DNA of 40,502 bases from Acidobacteriota bacterium (GTDB taxonomy: Bacteria > Acidobacteriota > Holophagae > Thermotomaculales > Thermotomaculaceae). Position 1 is the stretch's first letter. Every line of letters starts with the position of its first letter. A program made the position numbers and the translations under genes. This document shows, piece after piece, positions 18,701-25,908 of the stretch. The notes under the pieces are model-generated. The model saw only the letters and a list, made by a program, of their open reading frames with translations. It searched no databases and was not told the DNA's origin. The stretch spans positions 1-40,502 of the forward strand of contig JAADGL010000063.1 in NCBI GenBank assembly GCA_013152385.1. The letters are read 5' to 3'.

Positions 18701-19220
18701 CTTCTCCGATGAGTCCGTCGGTTTCAAAAGGAGAACCTGATGTGTGGTTTAGGATGGCAAGTATCTGTTCATGGCTGAGGGCCGGAGTAATTGTGGAAAT
18801 AAGTTGTTTTTTTGTCATTGTGTCAATGGCGACAATGCCGAATCCGGTGGGAGGCTCAAGCTTTTTCAGGATGGCAATTGTCTGCCGCTGCCGGTTTTTT
18901 AGAGGGGTGTTTCGGGGAACTGTTTGCAGAGAAAGACGAATCAGTGCTTTTGCTTCAGTTGTCCAGTCTGAAATCAATCCCCGGATTTTTTCTTCCGTAT
19001 GAATCCGTTGATAATGTATGAAGCAGAAAACGGCTTCTACCCGTTGTTTCAGAATTGCTTTCTGACTGTTGAGATAATTTTTCCGGAGATTGGAAAACTC
19101 CGCCCTGGAGCGCCGCCATTCCATACCCAGCCGGAGCAGGCCGGACAAAATCGCGGAAATGACAACAAGCCACAAAACATAACGAAAAAAAACCGAACGG
19201 ACACTTTGACTTTTTCCCAT
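15744..19220 (-). CDS. Hybrid sensor histidine kinase (Cache - PAS x3 - kinase - receiver)
   Basis: A 1158-residue inner-membrane signalling protein. Transmembrane helices lie at about 11-32 and 326-341, and between them a ~290-residue periplasmic sensor of the Cache type (GKEGYIFINTFDGIPLLRDG; WKWMIGTGSYLDEV). Three PAS domains follow (about 402-520, 530-650, 662-782), each closing with a DIT[ES] segment. The kinase core has H806 in GGIAHDLNNQ, N916 in LLINAVQA, D955-T-G-P-G and GSGLGLS (979-985). The receiver domain (1037-1158) has acidic D1042/D1043, phospho-acceptor D1091, T1119 and K1142, so all key residues are intact. The Cache sensor suggests an external small ligand. No partner response regulator lies nearby; the attached receiver probably hands on to an unlinked protein or tunes the kinase. 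Confidence 0.93.
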   Translation of the reverse strand: MGKSQSVRSVFFRYVLWLVVISAILSGLLRLGMEWRRSRAEFSNLRKNYLNSQKAILKQRVEAVFCFIHYQRIHTEEKIRGLISDWTTEAKALIRLSLQTVPRNTPLKNRQRQTIAILKKLEPPTGFGIVAIDTMTKKQLISTITPALSHEQILAILNHTSGSPFETDGLIGEAAEIPGARLYIAILEPRSRQEEWMKHQVLQYAASLRFGKEGYIFINTFDGIPLLRDGKRVRNGKSMWELTDPNGVKVLQEEYRAATKNGGDFIYYSWRKLTSKQVTPKMSYIRGLTDWKWMIGTGSYLDEVNAAINARKAEVMRRFRLQGELNLLAFLLIIGIIFLMTKRMGSKLSSEFDVFSTFFRDCTVAHRPIDIDSLKLDEFKLLAAQANRMIESRKEMESALRKSEEKFHQLFEKSRDAMSILSREGFIDCNEALLTLFHASDKTEMFVPPWKLSPEFQPDGQLSEEKAKLIIQETYEKGNARFEWLHRKFSGEEFWCEITLTRIPWDEEDCIFVIWRDITESKTAMAKLQKSEARLRKSQELSRAGNWEVDLINNHYIASDEAYRIYGYTAIGAVTPFEEVARAVHPEDRKRVEEEFRDFIIRGTPYDTTFRIRRFNDGAVRYIRSMAERVTDKNGRATHILGVIQDITEFIEKEREARTEHEKMRITLTSMASGVIVTDKKFRIELMNPVAEELTGYPESRAIGKPLGSVYRGLDPETRTPFPLPDMKEAMEGGGFRRSSTVILLGENNEEHIVLCSCSPIQWKDSGFLGLVLVFRDITERLKMEHELQKTQRLESLGVLAGGIAHDLNNQMTGITGNISLVKAMLKDSPKITSLLNEAEKAGNTCKALARQLLTFASGGAPVIESVDLEELIRESVSFNLRGKPTKAEIKIASPLWKASADPGQFRQIMSNLLINAVQAMPDGGTVCVSAENVQNDDSSSRTPSGKYIRITVSDTGPGIDPEIQGKIFDPFFTTKADGSGLGLSTVHSIVKRHGGRLSLESIPGKGTSFSILLPASEENEQAPVEAPIAQTTPALNILLMDDEEIIRDVAQEIFRFLGHSITITTDGKEALNAYKNAMEQGSPYDLVLLDITIPGGMGGKETISQLMKLDPNVKAAVTSGYAQDPIIANFSEYGFCGRLEKPFKIDDIEKLLAALFG

Positions 19221-19247
19221 TCATTGACTCCAGTTAGATGCAATTCA

Positions 19248-19276
19248 ACTATAACGAAATACGGGCAAAGCTGCAA
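19248..19276 (-). promoter_or_regulatory. Candidate promoter of the sensor kinase gene
   Basis: On the minus strand TTGCAG (19276-19271), 17-nt spacer, TATAGT (19253-19248), placed about 28 nt before the ATG at 19220. Confidence 0.5.
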
Positions 19277-19338
19277 GGAAAAGCTGAGCGATTCCTGATA
19301 ATTCCCGGGCATGAACCAAACAGCTTCGGGCAGATCAA

Positions 19339-19998
19339 TCAATGGGAAAAGATAGCGGCGTCATCTGCGTGTCCCGCGCCCTGCTTCCAAAGGAGGGATG
19401 TGATAATGACCATTTCAGTGCAGCTATCTGAAAAAAGGAGTGAACCGGAACCGAAAGCGGCGGAGAGATCGTCAAAATTGCGGGAGTTGTGATAAGTTTT
19501 GTAATCCTGCTCAATGGCACGGAGATGGCTTTTTCCCAAATCCGGAACATGAAACAGCCGGACACAAATATCTCTGGGGGTGATTTTGCTGAATTGCATG
19601 GGGGTTCCGGCAAAAAAGAAACAGTCCAGCTTCTTTTCAACATAGTTTCGATAATCCGCGGCGTGAGGGGAAGCGGAATCCAGATAGGGATCACTCAATT
19701 GAGCGGTAATCGCCATCAGCCGGCCCAGTTTTTCGGCAAAAATCCCGAAATCCGGGTGAGAGGAAAGCATGGCGGAAAGTTCTTCACTGATTTTACAGCC
19801 TTCGTTTATCAGGTCATTCCGGGATTTTCCCGAAAGTTCGGATGAGGCGCCTTTGAGGTAGCGTTTCCGCTGGTGGTTCAGCACCAGCCGGACATCTGCT
19901 GGAAATGCGTGAAACGCGGTGATTGCCATGTATTCTCGGGTTGCCGGTGTCCATGCAAAGACCGATACCGTGAACAGCAAGAAGAAAATATATTTCAT
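19339..19998 (-). CDS. Exported helical protein, possible degenerate zinc phospholipase C/S1-P1-like
   Basis: A 219-residue protein with a short signal peptide (MKYIFFLLFTVSVFA) that leaves Trp as the likely first mature residue (WTPATREYMAITAFHAFP). Zinc-dependent phospholipase C and S1/P1 nucleases also begin with a Trp whose amino group binds zinc, and a segment FAEKLGRLMAITAQLSDPYL resembles their central metal-binding helix. The usual histidines of both segments are replaced here (R in the first, no H in the second). If the relationship is real, the zinc site is lost. No other function can be read. The gene lies alone, divergent from the hydroxyacyl-CoA dehydrogenase gene; its ATG has AGGAGG a few bases upstream. 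Confidence 0.55.
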   Translation of the reverse strand: MKYIFFLLFTVSVFAWTPATREYMAITAFHAFPADVRLVLNHQRKRYLKGASSELSGKSRNDLINEGCKISEELSAMLSSHPDFGIFAEKLGRLMAITAQLSDPYLDSASPHAADYRNYVEKKLDCFFFAGTPMQFSKITPRDICVRLFHVPDLGKSHLRAIEQDYKTYHNSRNFDDLSAAFGSGSLLFSDSCTEMVIITSLLWKQGAGHADDAAIFSH

Positions 19999-20069
19999 AA
20001 AATCCTCCTGTAATTCCCATATGTTACACGAAAAATCCTGTCTTTCAAGAATGAAATTTTTCTGGAAAC

Positions 20070-20095
20070 AAACAATAGGATTGTCCGGATTGTTT
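20070..20095. promoter_or_regulatory. Possible operator upstream of the hydroxyacyl-CoA dehydrogenase gene
   Basis: A 7-base inverted repeat AAACAAT...ATTGTTT with 12 nt between arms, overlapping a tandem GGATTGT-CC-GGATTGT. It ends 8 nt before the -35 box of the rightward promoter. Confidence 0.35.
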
Positions 20096-20102
20096 TCGAA
20101 GG

Positions 20103-20131
20103 TTGCGGTTTATTCTATTGAGTCGTAGAAT
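20103..20131 (+). promoter_or_regulatory. Candidate promoter of the hydroxyacyl-CoA dehydrogenase gene
   Basis: TTGCGG (20103-20108), 17-nt spacer, TAGAAT (20126-20131), about 35 nt before the ATG at 20166. Confidence 0.45.
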
Positions 20132-20165
20132 GAAACGGAGCATAAAATTGTTTTGGGAGGATAAA

Positions 20166-21020
20166 ATGGCAATTCGGAAAGTGGGTGTTTGCGGTTCGGG
20201 AACGATGGGAAATGGGATTGCGCATGTTTTTGCCGAAAAAGGTTTTCAGGTGGTGATGCGGGATGTAAAACCCGAATTTGTGGAACGGGGTTTGAATACG
20301 ATTTCGAAGAATCTGCAGCGGGGCGTGGATAAGGGCCGGATGTCCGCAGAGGAGAAGCAGCAGGTTCTGGATCGGATTCAGGGAACGGTGGAGTTGAATG
20401 ACCTGAAAGATTGTGATTTTGTGGTGGAGGCCATTACCGAGAATTACGATATCAAGAAAGCGCTGATTCAGGATTTGGATCAGCTGCTGGGTTCCGATGT
20501 GATTATTGCTTCCAACACCTCTTCCATCTCCATTACAAAACTGGCCGCGCTGACCGGCCGCCCCCATCAGGTGATCGGTATGCATTTTATGAATCCGGTG
20601 CCGGTAATGAAGCTGGTGGAGATTATCCGGGGTGCCCAGACGACGGATGAAACTATGAAAACCGTTCTGGAATTGACGGATAAACTGGGGAAAGTGGGTG
20701 CGGAAGTGAATGACTATCCCGGGTTCATTGCCAACCGGATTCTGATGCCCATGATTAACGAGGCGATTTTCGCGCTGATGGAAGGCGTGGGAACCGTTGA
20801 GTCCATTGATACTGTGATGAAGTTGGGAATGAATCATCCCATGGGGCCGCTGACGCTGGCGGATTTTATCGGCCTGGATGTATGTTTGTTTATTCTGCAG
20901 GTGATGTACGATGGATTCAAAGATCCCAAATACCGGCCGTGCCCGCTTCTGGTTAAGATGGTGGACGCGGGGTATCTGGGACGGAAGTCCGGGAAGGGGT
21001 TTTACGACTACAACCGGTGA
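20166..21020 (+). CDS. 3-hydroxyacyl-CoA (3-hydroxybutyryl-CoA) dehydrogenase
   Basis: This 284-residue cytoplasmic enzyme interconverts 3-hydroxyacyl-CoA and 3-oxoacyl-CoA with NAD(P). The N-terminal nucleotide loop is [15 protein letters not shown] (G10-x-G12-x-x-G15), and the catalytic His sits in [16 protein letters not shown], followed by the C-terminal domain ([17 protein letters not shown], ...[18 protein letters not shown]). Length and motifs fit the short, monofunctional Hbd/PaaH type used in butyrate metabolism, beta-oxidation or phenylacetate breakdown. The start at 20166 follows GGGAGG; the open frame reaches 20103, but that would run through the promoter. No thiolase or crotonase gene lies next to it. 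Confidence 0.93.
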   Translation: MAIRKVGVCGSGTMGNGIAHVFAEKGFQVVMRDVKPEFVERGLNTISKNLQRGVDKGRMSAEEKQQVLDRIQGTVELNDLKDCDFVVEAITENYDIKKALIQDLDQLLGSDVIIASNTSSISITKLAALTGRPHQVIGMHFMNPVPVMKLVEIIRGAQTTDETMKTVLELTDKLGKVGAEVNDYPGFIANRILMPMINEAIFALMEGVGTVESIDTVMKLGMNHPMGPLTLADFIGLDVCLFILQVMYDGFKDPKYRPCPLLVKMVDAGYLGRKSGKGFYDYNR

Positions 21021-21060
21021 AAAAAGGCGGCCGGGTGTCCGGTCGAGGGAGTAACAGCTC

Positions 21061-22893
21061 ATGTATTGTTTTGTTTGCGGGTTCTACAACCCTGAAGATG
21101 CCCCCGTATGCTCCAACTGCGGAACCCGTTTGATTACAAATGCGAATCCCCGGTTCGGTACGCTGGAAGAGTTTGATAAAGACAATATTATCGCCCAGGT
21201 CTTTTCCAAGTTTGAGAGCAATTTTTCCGATTTGTTTGAGGAGCTGGGGGAGATGAGGCGGAAGATTGCGGCACTGGATCAGGATGTGGTGGTGCTGAGA
21301 ACCGGCCTGTTGTCGCTGGTGGAGATTTTGTCCGAGAAGGGCCTGATTCAACGGGACAAATTTTCGCATATCTGGGAAAACCGGATTCTTTCGGATATCC
21401 AGAATAAGGAAGAGCGGGAACGATTTCAGGCTTACAGGGAAAATATCCTGATGATGTACCACGGACGGAACCGGGAGGGGTTTGAGCAACTTGTTCAGGA
21501 AGCCGAGGGGCTAATCGATGTCGGAGAACTGGATGAGGGGCTGGAGTTGCTGGAAAAGGCGCTGAAAAAGGACCCGGAAAATTACCGGCTCTCTTTTTAT
21601 CTGGGCCAGACTTATTATATGCGTTCCGACTTGAAACGGGCCCGGAGATTTTTTCAGCAGACCCTTGAAAGCCATCCCGGTGATTATGATGCCAATCTTT
21701 TCCTGGGCCTTGTTCATAATGATACCGGAGAGATTGAGGCGGCTGTGGAACATCTGAACAAAGCGGTGGAAATTTCATCTGAGTTTTATCTTCCGTTTTT
21801 CACCCTGGGCACAATTTTTTATTTTGAAGGCAATCTGAAACTGGCGGATTTTTTTCTCGGGATGGCATTGGAGCGGGAGAAACTTCCGGAGATTCTATTT
21901 TTTATGGCATTGGTGAAGAAGGATATGAATCAGCCGAAAAAGGCGGAAAAACTTCTGTTGGAAACCATTGAAACCGATCCGGGTTTTGAAGATGCCTATT
22001 ATTATCTCGGGATGGTGTATCTGGAACTGGGATGGTCAAGGAAGGCACAGGAGATGTTTGAAGAGGTGTTGCAGCTGAATCCCTCCCGGCTGGAACTGGT
22101 CCGCCCCTTTGAGATTGATGATGAAACCCTTTCGTATGTAAAACATAATGAAGAGATTATGAAACTCCTTGAGAAATGTGACAAGTTTGCGGAACGGCGC
22201 GAGCATCACCGGGCGATTGCTTATTGCAGGGGGCTTTTATCGGTGGAGCAGGGAAATCCCCTTGTGATGGTTCACCTTGCCATGTATCTGGTGGATAGTG
22301 AACAGCTGGAGGAAGCGGCGCTCCTTGCGGAACGGATTTTAAGCCAGGATGTGCCGGAAGGAATGGGGCTGGCGGCGTACAGTATCCGGCACAGTGCACT
22401 GAAGGCATCCGGACAGATGGAAGAAGCGGTTGGGCTGGCACATGAGATGATGGAGCGTTTTCCTTCGAACTATGCGAAGACGCTGGGTTATGTTCATCTC
22501 GCAATGGATCTCTGTGAACTGAAAAACCTGTCAGATGCTGAAGAATGTGCGAAAACCGGATTAAAAATTTCGGACAGGGATCTCCGGCACCATGCGCTGG
22601 ATGCGCTGGCATGGGTGAACTTCAGGAAGGGGAAGCTGGAGAAAGCCTATGAGCTCCTGGAAGAGAGCCTTTCACTGTCACCGGGAAATCCCATGGCATT
22701 ATATCACCTGGGAATTGTGCTGCTTTCCATGAAGAGAAGGAAGGAGGCGGAACAGATTCTGAAAAAACTTCTGGAACTCAGGGAAGAAGGGTCGCCTTTT
22801 CCCAAGCATTTGATTATGTCCATCCGCGACCATCTGTCTGCATTGAAAAAGCATGGAAACACTGACGGAACAGATCCGGAACCTGCCGAATAA
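21061..22893 (+). CDS. Zinc-ribbon and tetratricopeptide-repeat protein
   Basis: A 610-residue cytoplasmic scaffold-type protein. It opens with a zinc ribbon (C3, C6, C17, C20: CFVC...CSNC), then a probable coiled coil around residues 45-125 (heptad-like FEELGEMRRKIAALDQDVVVL), and then about ten tetratricopeptide-like repeats to the end (for example LDEGLELLEKALKKDPENYRLSFYLGQTYY and GWSRKAQEMFEEVLQLNP). Such repeats bind other proteins; no catalytic motif is present. Its stop lies 41 nt inside uvrC, so the two are read from overlapping frames, and a working link to DNA repair is possible but unproved. The ATG at 21061 is preceded by GAGGGAG at a longish spacing. Confidence 0.8.
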   Translation: MYCFVCGFYNPEDAPVCSNCGTRLITNANPRFGTLEEFDKDNIIAQVFSKFESNFSDLFEELGEMRRKIAALDQDVVVLRTGLLSLVEILSEKGLIQRDKFSHIWENRILSDIQNKEERERFQAYRENILMMYHGRNREGFEQLVQEAEGLIDVGELDEGLELLEKALKKDPENYRLSFYLGQTYYMRSDLKRARRFFQQTLESHPGDYDANLFLGLVHNDTGEIEAAVEHLNKAVEISSEFYLPFFTLGTIFYFEGNLKLADFFLGMALEREKLPEILFFMALVKKDMNQPKKAEKLLLETIETDPGFEDAYYYLGMVYLELGWSRKAQEMFEEVLQLNPSRLELVRPFEIDDETLSYVKHNEEIMKLLEKCDKFAERREHHRAIAYCRGLLSVEQGNPLVMVHLAMYLVDSEQLEEAALLAERILSQDVPEGMGLAAYSIRHSALKASGQMEEAVGLAHEMMERFPSNYAKTLGYVHLAMDLCELKNLSDAEECAKTGLKISDRDLRHHALDALAWVNFRKGKLEKAYELLEESLSLSPGNPMALYHLGIVLLSMKRRKEAEQILKKLLELREEGSPFPKHLIMSIRDHLSALKKHGNTDGTDPEPAE

Positions 22894-24613
22894 AACCGGC
22901 GTTTATGTGTTTCGGGATTCCGGTGGAACCATTTTGTATGTGGGGAAGGCGGTAAATCTGAAACGCAGGGTTCTGTCTTACCTTACAGACGAAAATCATA
23001 AATCCGTGATGCTGCGGAAAGAGGCGTCCGCTCTTGAGTTCTATGTGACCAATACCGAAGTGGAAGCATTGATTCTGGAGCACAATCTCATTAAAAAGCA
23101 CCGTCCCCGCCACAATATTCTTTTGAAGGATGACAAAACATATCCCTATATCGAGATGCGGATGACAGATGAGTTTCCCGGCATTTATTTTTCAAGGAAG
23201 TGCGGCCGTAATGGGAGCCGCTATTTCGGCCCGTTCCCTTCTGCCGGCGCGGTGCGCCGTATCATCGGAATTACGGAGAAGTTCTTTCAGCTTCGAACCT
23301 GCGGAAAGGATTTTTATCATCGGAACCGTCCTTGTTTGAAATATCAGCTGAAACGCTGTTCCGCTCCCTGTGCGGGGAAAGCGGATTTTGATGCGTACCG
23401 CCGTCAGGTGGAGAAAGCCGGGCTTTTTCTCAGCGGGAGCTATGAGGAACTGGAGAAAACACTGACGGCGGAGATGACAGATTGTTCCGAACAGCTGGCA
23501 TATGAAAAAGCGGCCCGGATCCGGGATTTACTGGATGAAATCCGCCGCTTCAAAACCCGCCAGTCCGTGCTGCTGGAAGGCGGAGTTTTTCTGGATGCGG
23601 CGGCGTGGGCCGAAGAGGGCAGCCGGGCTGCCGTTGTGGTTCTTCATTTCAGGGCGGGGCGCCTGCTGGATAAGACTGAGTATGTGTTTGACATTCAGGA
23701 AGAATTGTTTCGTCATGTTCTGGAGCAGCACATTTTCCGCCTGCGTCAGCCCCTTTCCCTTCTCCTTGTAAACCGGCCGGTTTCGGCTGTTGAAGTATTG
23801 GAGAGTTTTCATCGGCAGAAATTCGGTAAATCCATTGAAATCCGGCAGCCGAAGCGGGGCAGGTTTCTTTCTGTGATTTCGATGGCGGAGAAAAATGCCG
23901 GTGAAGTGCTTTTGAGGGCAGAACGGCGGAAGGAGGATCTGGAAGAACTGCGGCGGATCCTTGGATTGAAAAAAATACCGGAACAGATGGAATGTATTGA
24001 TATTTCCCATCTCGGCGGAAAGTTTATGGTGGCATCACTGGTTGTTTTCAGGAATGGTGAGCCGGATAAGAGCAGGTACCGGCGATTCCGCATTCAGCAT
24101 GGCGGCGGAAATGACGATTTCCGCTCTGTCGCGGAGGTGGTTCGGCGGCGATATGGTCGTATTCTTCGGCAGAAAGGCTGTTTGCCGGAGCTTTTGCTCA
24201 TTGACGGAGGGAAGGGGCAGCTCAGTGCGGCCCGTTATGAACTGGAAAAGCTGGGCGTTGAACATCAGATGGAACTGGCTTCGCTGGCAAAGAAAGAGGA
24301 GATGATTTTTTCGGCCCGCTATCCGGACGGCATTGCGCTGGATTTGCGGGAACCGGCAGCAAGGATTCTTATCCGGCTCCGGGACGAGGCACATCGTTTT
24401 GCCATTGCGTTTAACCGGCAGTTGAGAAAAAAGCACGCGGTGGCTCCCGTGCTGACGGAGGTTCCGGGGATTGGAAAGGAAAAGTCCCGGCGGCTGTTAA
24501 TTCGTTTCGGTTCCCTCCGGGGGGTTCTCAATGCGGCGGATGCGGTTCTGGCGGAAGAAATCGGACAGAGGGATATTCAGAATATCCGGGAATATTTTGG
24601 TAAGCCAAAATGA
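22853..24613 (+). CDS. uvrC: Excinuclease ABC subunit C
   Basis: UvrC makes both DNA cuts in nucleotide excision repair with UvrA and UvrB. The 586-residue protein shows the GIY-YIG nuclease domain (KTGVYVF...ILYVGKAVNLKRRV, about 14-47), a UVR motif for UvrB contact (around 205-240), the RNase-H-like domain with aspartates in ECIDISHLGG (about 380) and LLLIDGGKGQL (about 446), and the C-terminal helix-hairpin-helix region (VPGIGKEKSRRLL). The start at 22853 lies inside the upstream TPR gene and has no strong ribosome site, so translation is probably coupled. uvrA and uvrB are not in the window. Confidence 0.95.
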   Translation: METLTEQIRNLPNKTGVYVFRDSGGTILYVGKAVNLKRRVLSYLTDENHKSVMLRKEASALEFYVTNTEVEALILEHNLIKKHRPRHNILLKDDKTYPYIEMRMTDEFPGIYFSRKCGRNGSRYFGPFPSAGAVRRIIGITEKFFQLRTCGKDFYHRNRPCLKYQLKRCSAPCAGKADFDAYRRQVEKAGLFLSGSYEELEKTLTAEMTDCSEQLAYEKAARIRDLLDEIRRFKTRQSVLLEGGVFLDAAAWAEEGSRAAVVVLHFRAGRLLDKTEYVFDIQEELFRHVLEQHIFRLRQPLSLLLVNRPVSAVEVLESFHRQKFGKSIEIRQPKRGRFLSVISMAEKNAGEVLLRAERRKEDLEELRRILGLKKIPEQMECIDISHLGGKFMVASLVVFRNGEPDKSRYRRFRIQHGGGNDDFRSVAEVVRRRYGRILRQKGCLPELLLIDGGKGQLSAARYELEKLGVEHQMELASLAKKEEMIFSARYPDGIALDLREPAARILIRLRDEAHRFAIAFNRQLRKKHAVAPVLTEVPGIGKEKSRRLLIRFGSLRGVLNAADAVLAEEIGQRDIQNIREYFGKPK

Positions 24614-24732
24614 CGCGGTATTTCCCGTTCTCTGAAATGATCATGGGGTTTACGGTTTGAATTTTTCGGGAAAATGAAACTAATCGTCTGATTCGATTGA
24701 AAATGGCTTTTCTCCCGGGAAAAGGGTAAAAG

Positions 24733-24750
24733 TTGGCACCTTTCTCGCAT
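24733..24750 (+). promoter_or_regulatory. Candidate sigma54 (RpoN) promoter
   Basis: TTGGCACCTTTCTCGCAT: the invariant GG (24735-24736) and GC (24747-24748) are separated by exactly 10 nt, as required. It departs from the consensus at the base after TGGCAC and at the second base of TTGCA. No activator gene is adjacent. Confidence 0.5.
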
Positions 24751-24759
24751 GGTAAAGAT

Positions 24760-24816
24760 GCAGAAATGAATAGCCTCCATTTCTATCCCTCAAAAGCCGG
24801 TTTTTCCCGGCTTTTT
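24760..24816 (+). ncRNA. Predicted short RNA with an anti-Shine-Dalgarno loop
   Basis: From the start point expected 12 nt after the sigma54 GC, the RNA would be about 57 nt. A first hairpin AGAAATG / CATTTCT (24762-24768 and 24778-24784) has a 9-nt loop AATAGCCTC; the loop and the first stem base give CCTCC, complementary to GGAGG ribosome sites. A single-stranded ATCCCTC follows and then the terminator stem. If transcription reads through, the same CCTCCA could pair with the TGGAGG ribosome site of the next gene (24889-24894). No RNA family was recognised. Confidence 0.4.
24792..24816 (+). terminator. Intrinsic terminator between uvrC and the flavoprotein gene
   Basis: AAAAGCCGG - TTTTTC - CCGGCTTTT (24792-24800 / 24807-24815) followed by T. 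It may end the uvrC transcript, the predicted short RNA, or both. Confidence 0.8.
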
Positions 24817-24899
24817 CCTCGTTGGAGAGCAAAAGTTCCAGGCCGCTTTTCCATTGAATCCGATATAATCAATCCGGAAAGAAAAAATTGGAGGTTCAC

Positions 24900-25880
24900 T
24901 TGAAAACAAGAATTACGGAAATGCTGGGAATTCAATTTCCGGTAATTGCGGCGCCGATGTTTCTGGTTTCCAACCCCGAACTGGTTGCGGCGGTTTCCGA
25001 AGCCGGCGGGCTGGGAACGTTTCCGGCGCTGAATTACCGGACACCGGAGCAGTTTGAAGAAGGCCTGAAGCTTGTTCGTTCACTGACGGATAAGCCGTAC
25101 GGAGTAAACATTATTACAAATAAATCAAATATTTATCAGGAACAGCATCTGGAAATCTGTATCCGGCATAAAGTTCCGGTCATCATCACTTCCCTCGGTT
25201 CACCGAAACAGGTTATTGAGAAAGCCCATGAAATCGGAACAAAGGTGTTTTGCGACGTAACAAACCTGGATTATGCAAAAAAGGTAGAGAAACTCGGTGC
25301 AGATGCGGTTGTGGCGGTGGGCTATGGCGCAGGGGGCCATGCGGGGAAAATTGTAGGCAGTGTGCTGGTTCCGTGGCTTGTGGACAATCTGGATATTCCG
25401 GTTATCGCGGCAGGGGGAATTGCCAGCGGAAAAACTCTTTTGTCCGCGCTGGCGTTGGGGGCGGAAGCCGGTTATATGGGAACCCGGTTTATTGCCTGCG
25501 CCGAAACCGCTGTGAACGACGCTTACAAAGACAGTATTCTTGAATCCGGCCCGGAAGATATTATTTTCACCGCGCGGGTGACCGGAACCCATGCAAATTT
25601 TATCAACACGCCGTATCTTGAAAATCTCGGAACGGAACTTGGTTTTTTCGAACGGTTCTGGACACGGTTTTCCTTTACCCGTAAATGGTTTAAGATGTAC
25701 AAGGGCTATCGTGCGATGAAGGGAATGGGAGACTCCGCGTCCGTGAACAAAAAGAAGGCATGGAAAGATGTCTGGTCAGCGGGACAGACTGTTGGCCTGA
25801 TTCACGAAACAAAACCGGCAGCTGAAATATTGGCTGATGTGATTCGGGAATATGAGGCTGCAAAAAAGAAACTGCCGTAA
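24900..25880 (+). CDS. Nitronate monooxygenase-family FMN oxidoreductase
   Basis: This 326-residue TIM-barrel flavoprotein belongs to the nitronate monooxygenase / enoyl-ACP reductase II-like family. The opening TRITEMLGIQFPVIAAPM, the flavin phosphate-binding segments AVGYGAGGHAGK (about residues 140-151) and IPVIAAGGIASGK (about 166-178), and GAEAGYMGTRFIA are typical. Family members oxidise alkyl nitronates or act as NADH:flavin reductases; the substrate here is unknown. The start is taken as TTG at 24900, because the in-frame TTG at 24888 forms part of the ribosome site TTGGAGG. The aspartase gene follows after 28 nt. Confidence 0.85.
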   Translation: MKTRITEMLGIQFPVIAAPMFLVSNPELVAAVSEAGGLGTFPALNYRTPEQFEEGLKLVRSLTDKPYGVNIITNKSNIYQEQHLEICIRHKVPVIITSLGSPKQVIEKAHEIGTKVFCDVTNLDYAKKVEKLGADAVVAVGYGAGGHAGKIVGSVLVPWLVDNLDIPVIAAGGIASGKTLLSALALGAEAGYMGTRFIACAETAVNDAYKDSILESGPEDIIFTARVTGTHANFINTPYLENLGTELGFFERFWTRFSFTRKWFKMYKGYRAMKGMGDSASVNKKKAWKDVWSAGQTVGLIHETKPAAEILADVIREYEAAKKKLP

Positions 25881-25908
25881 GCAGGGTTTCAAAAAAGGAC
25901 TGGCAAAA

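Larger units (their letters stand above)
24614..24899. other. uvrC / flavoprotein intergenic region
   Basis: About 285 bases without a protein gene. It contains an imperfect CTTTTCTCCCGGGAAAAG palindrome near 24709-24726, a possible sigma54 promoter (24733-24750), a predicted short RNA with two hairpins (24760-24816) that ends in an intrinsic terminator, and then a TATAAT at about 24864 without a good -35 box. Confidence 0.6.

Noticed and set aside
24640-24730. TTTTCGGGAAAA and CTTTTCTCCCGGGAAAAG as a uvrC terminator
   Set aside because: The palindromes are imperfect and lack a following T-run; the clear terminator is at 24792-24816.
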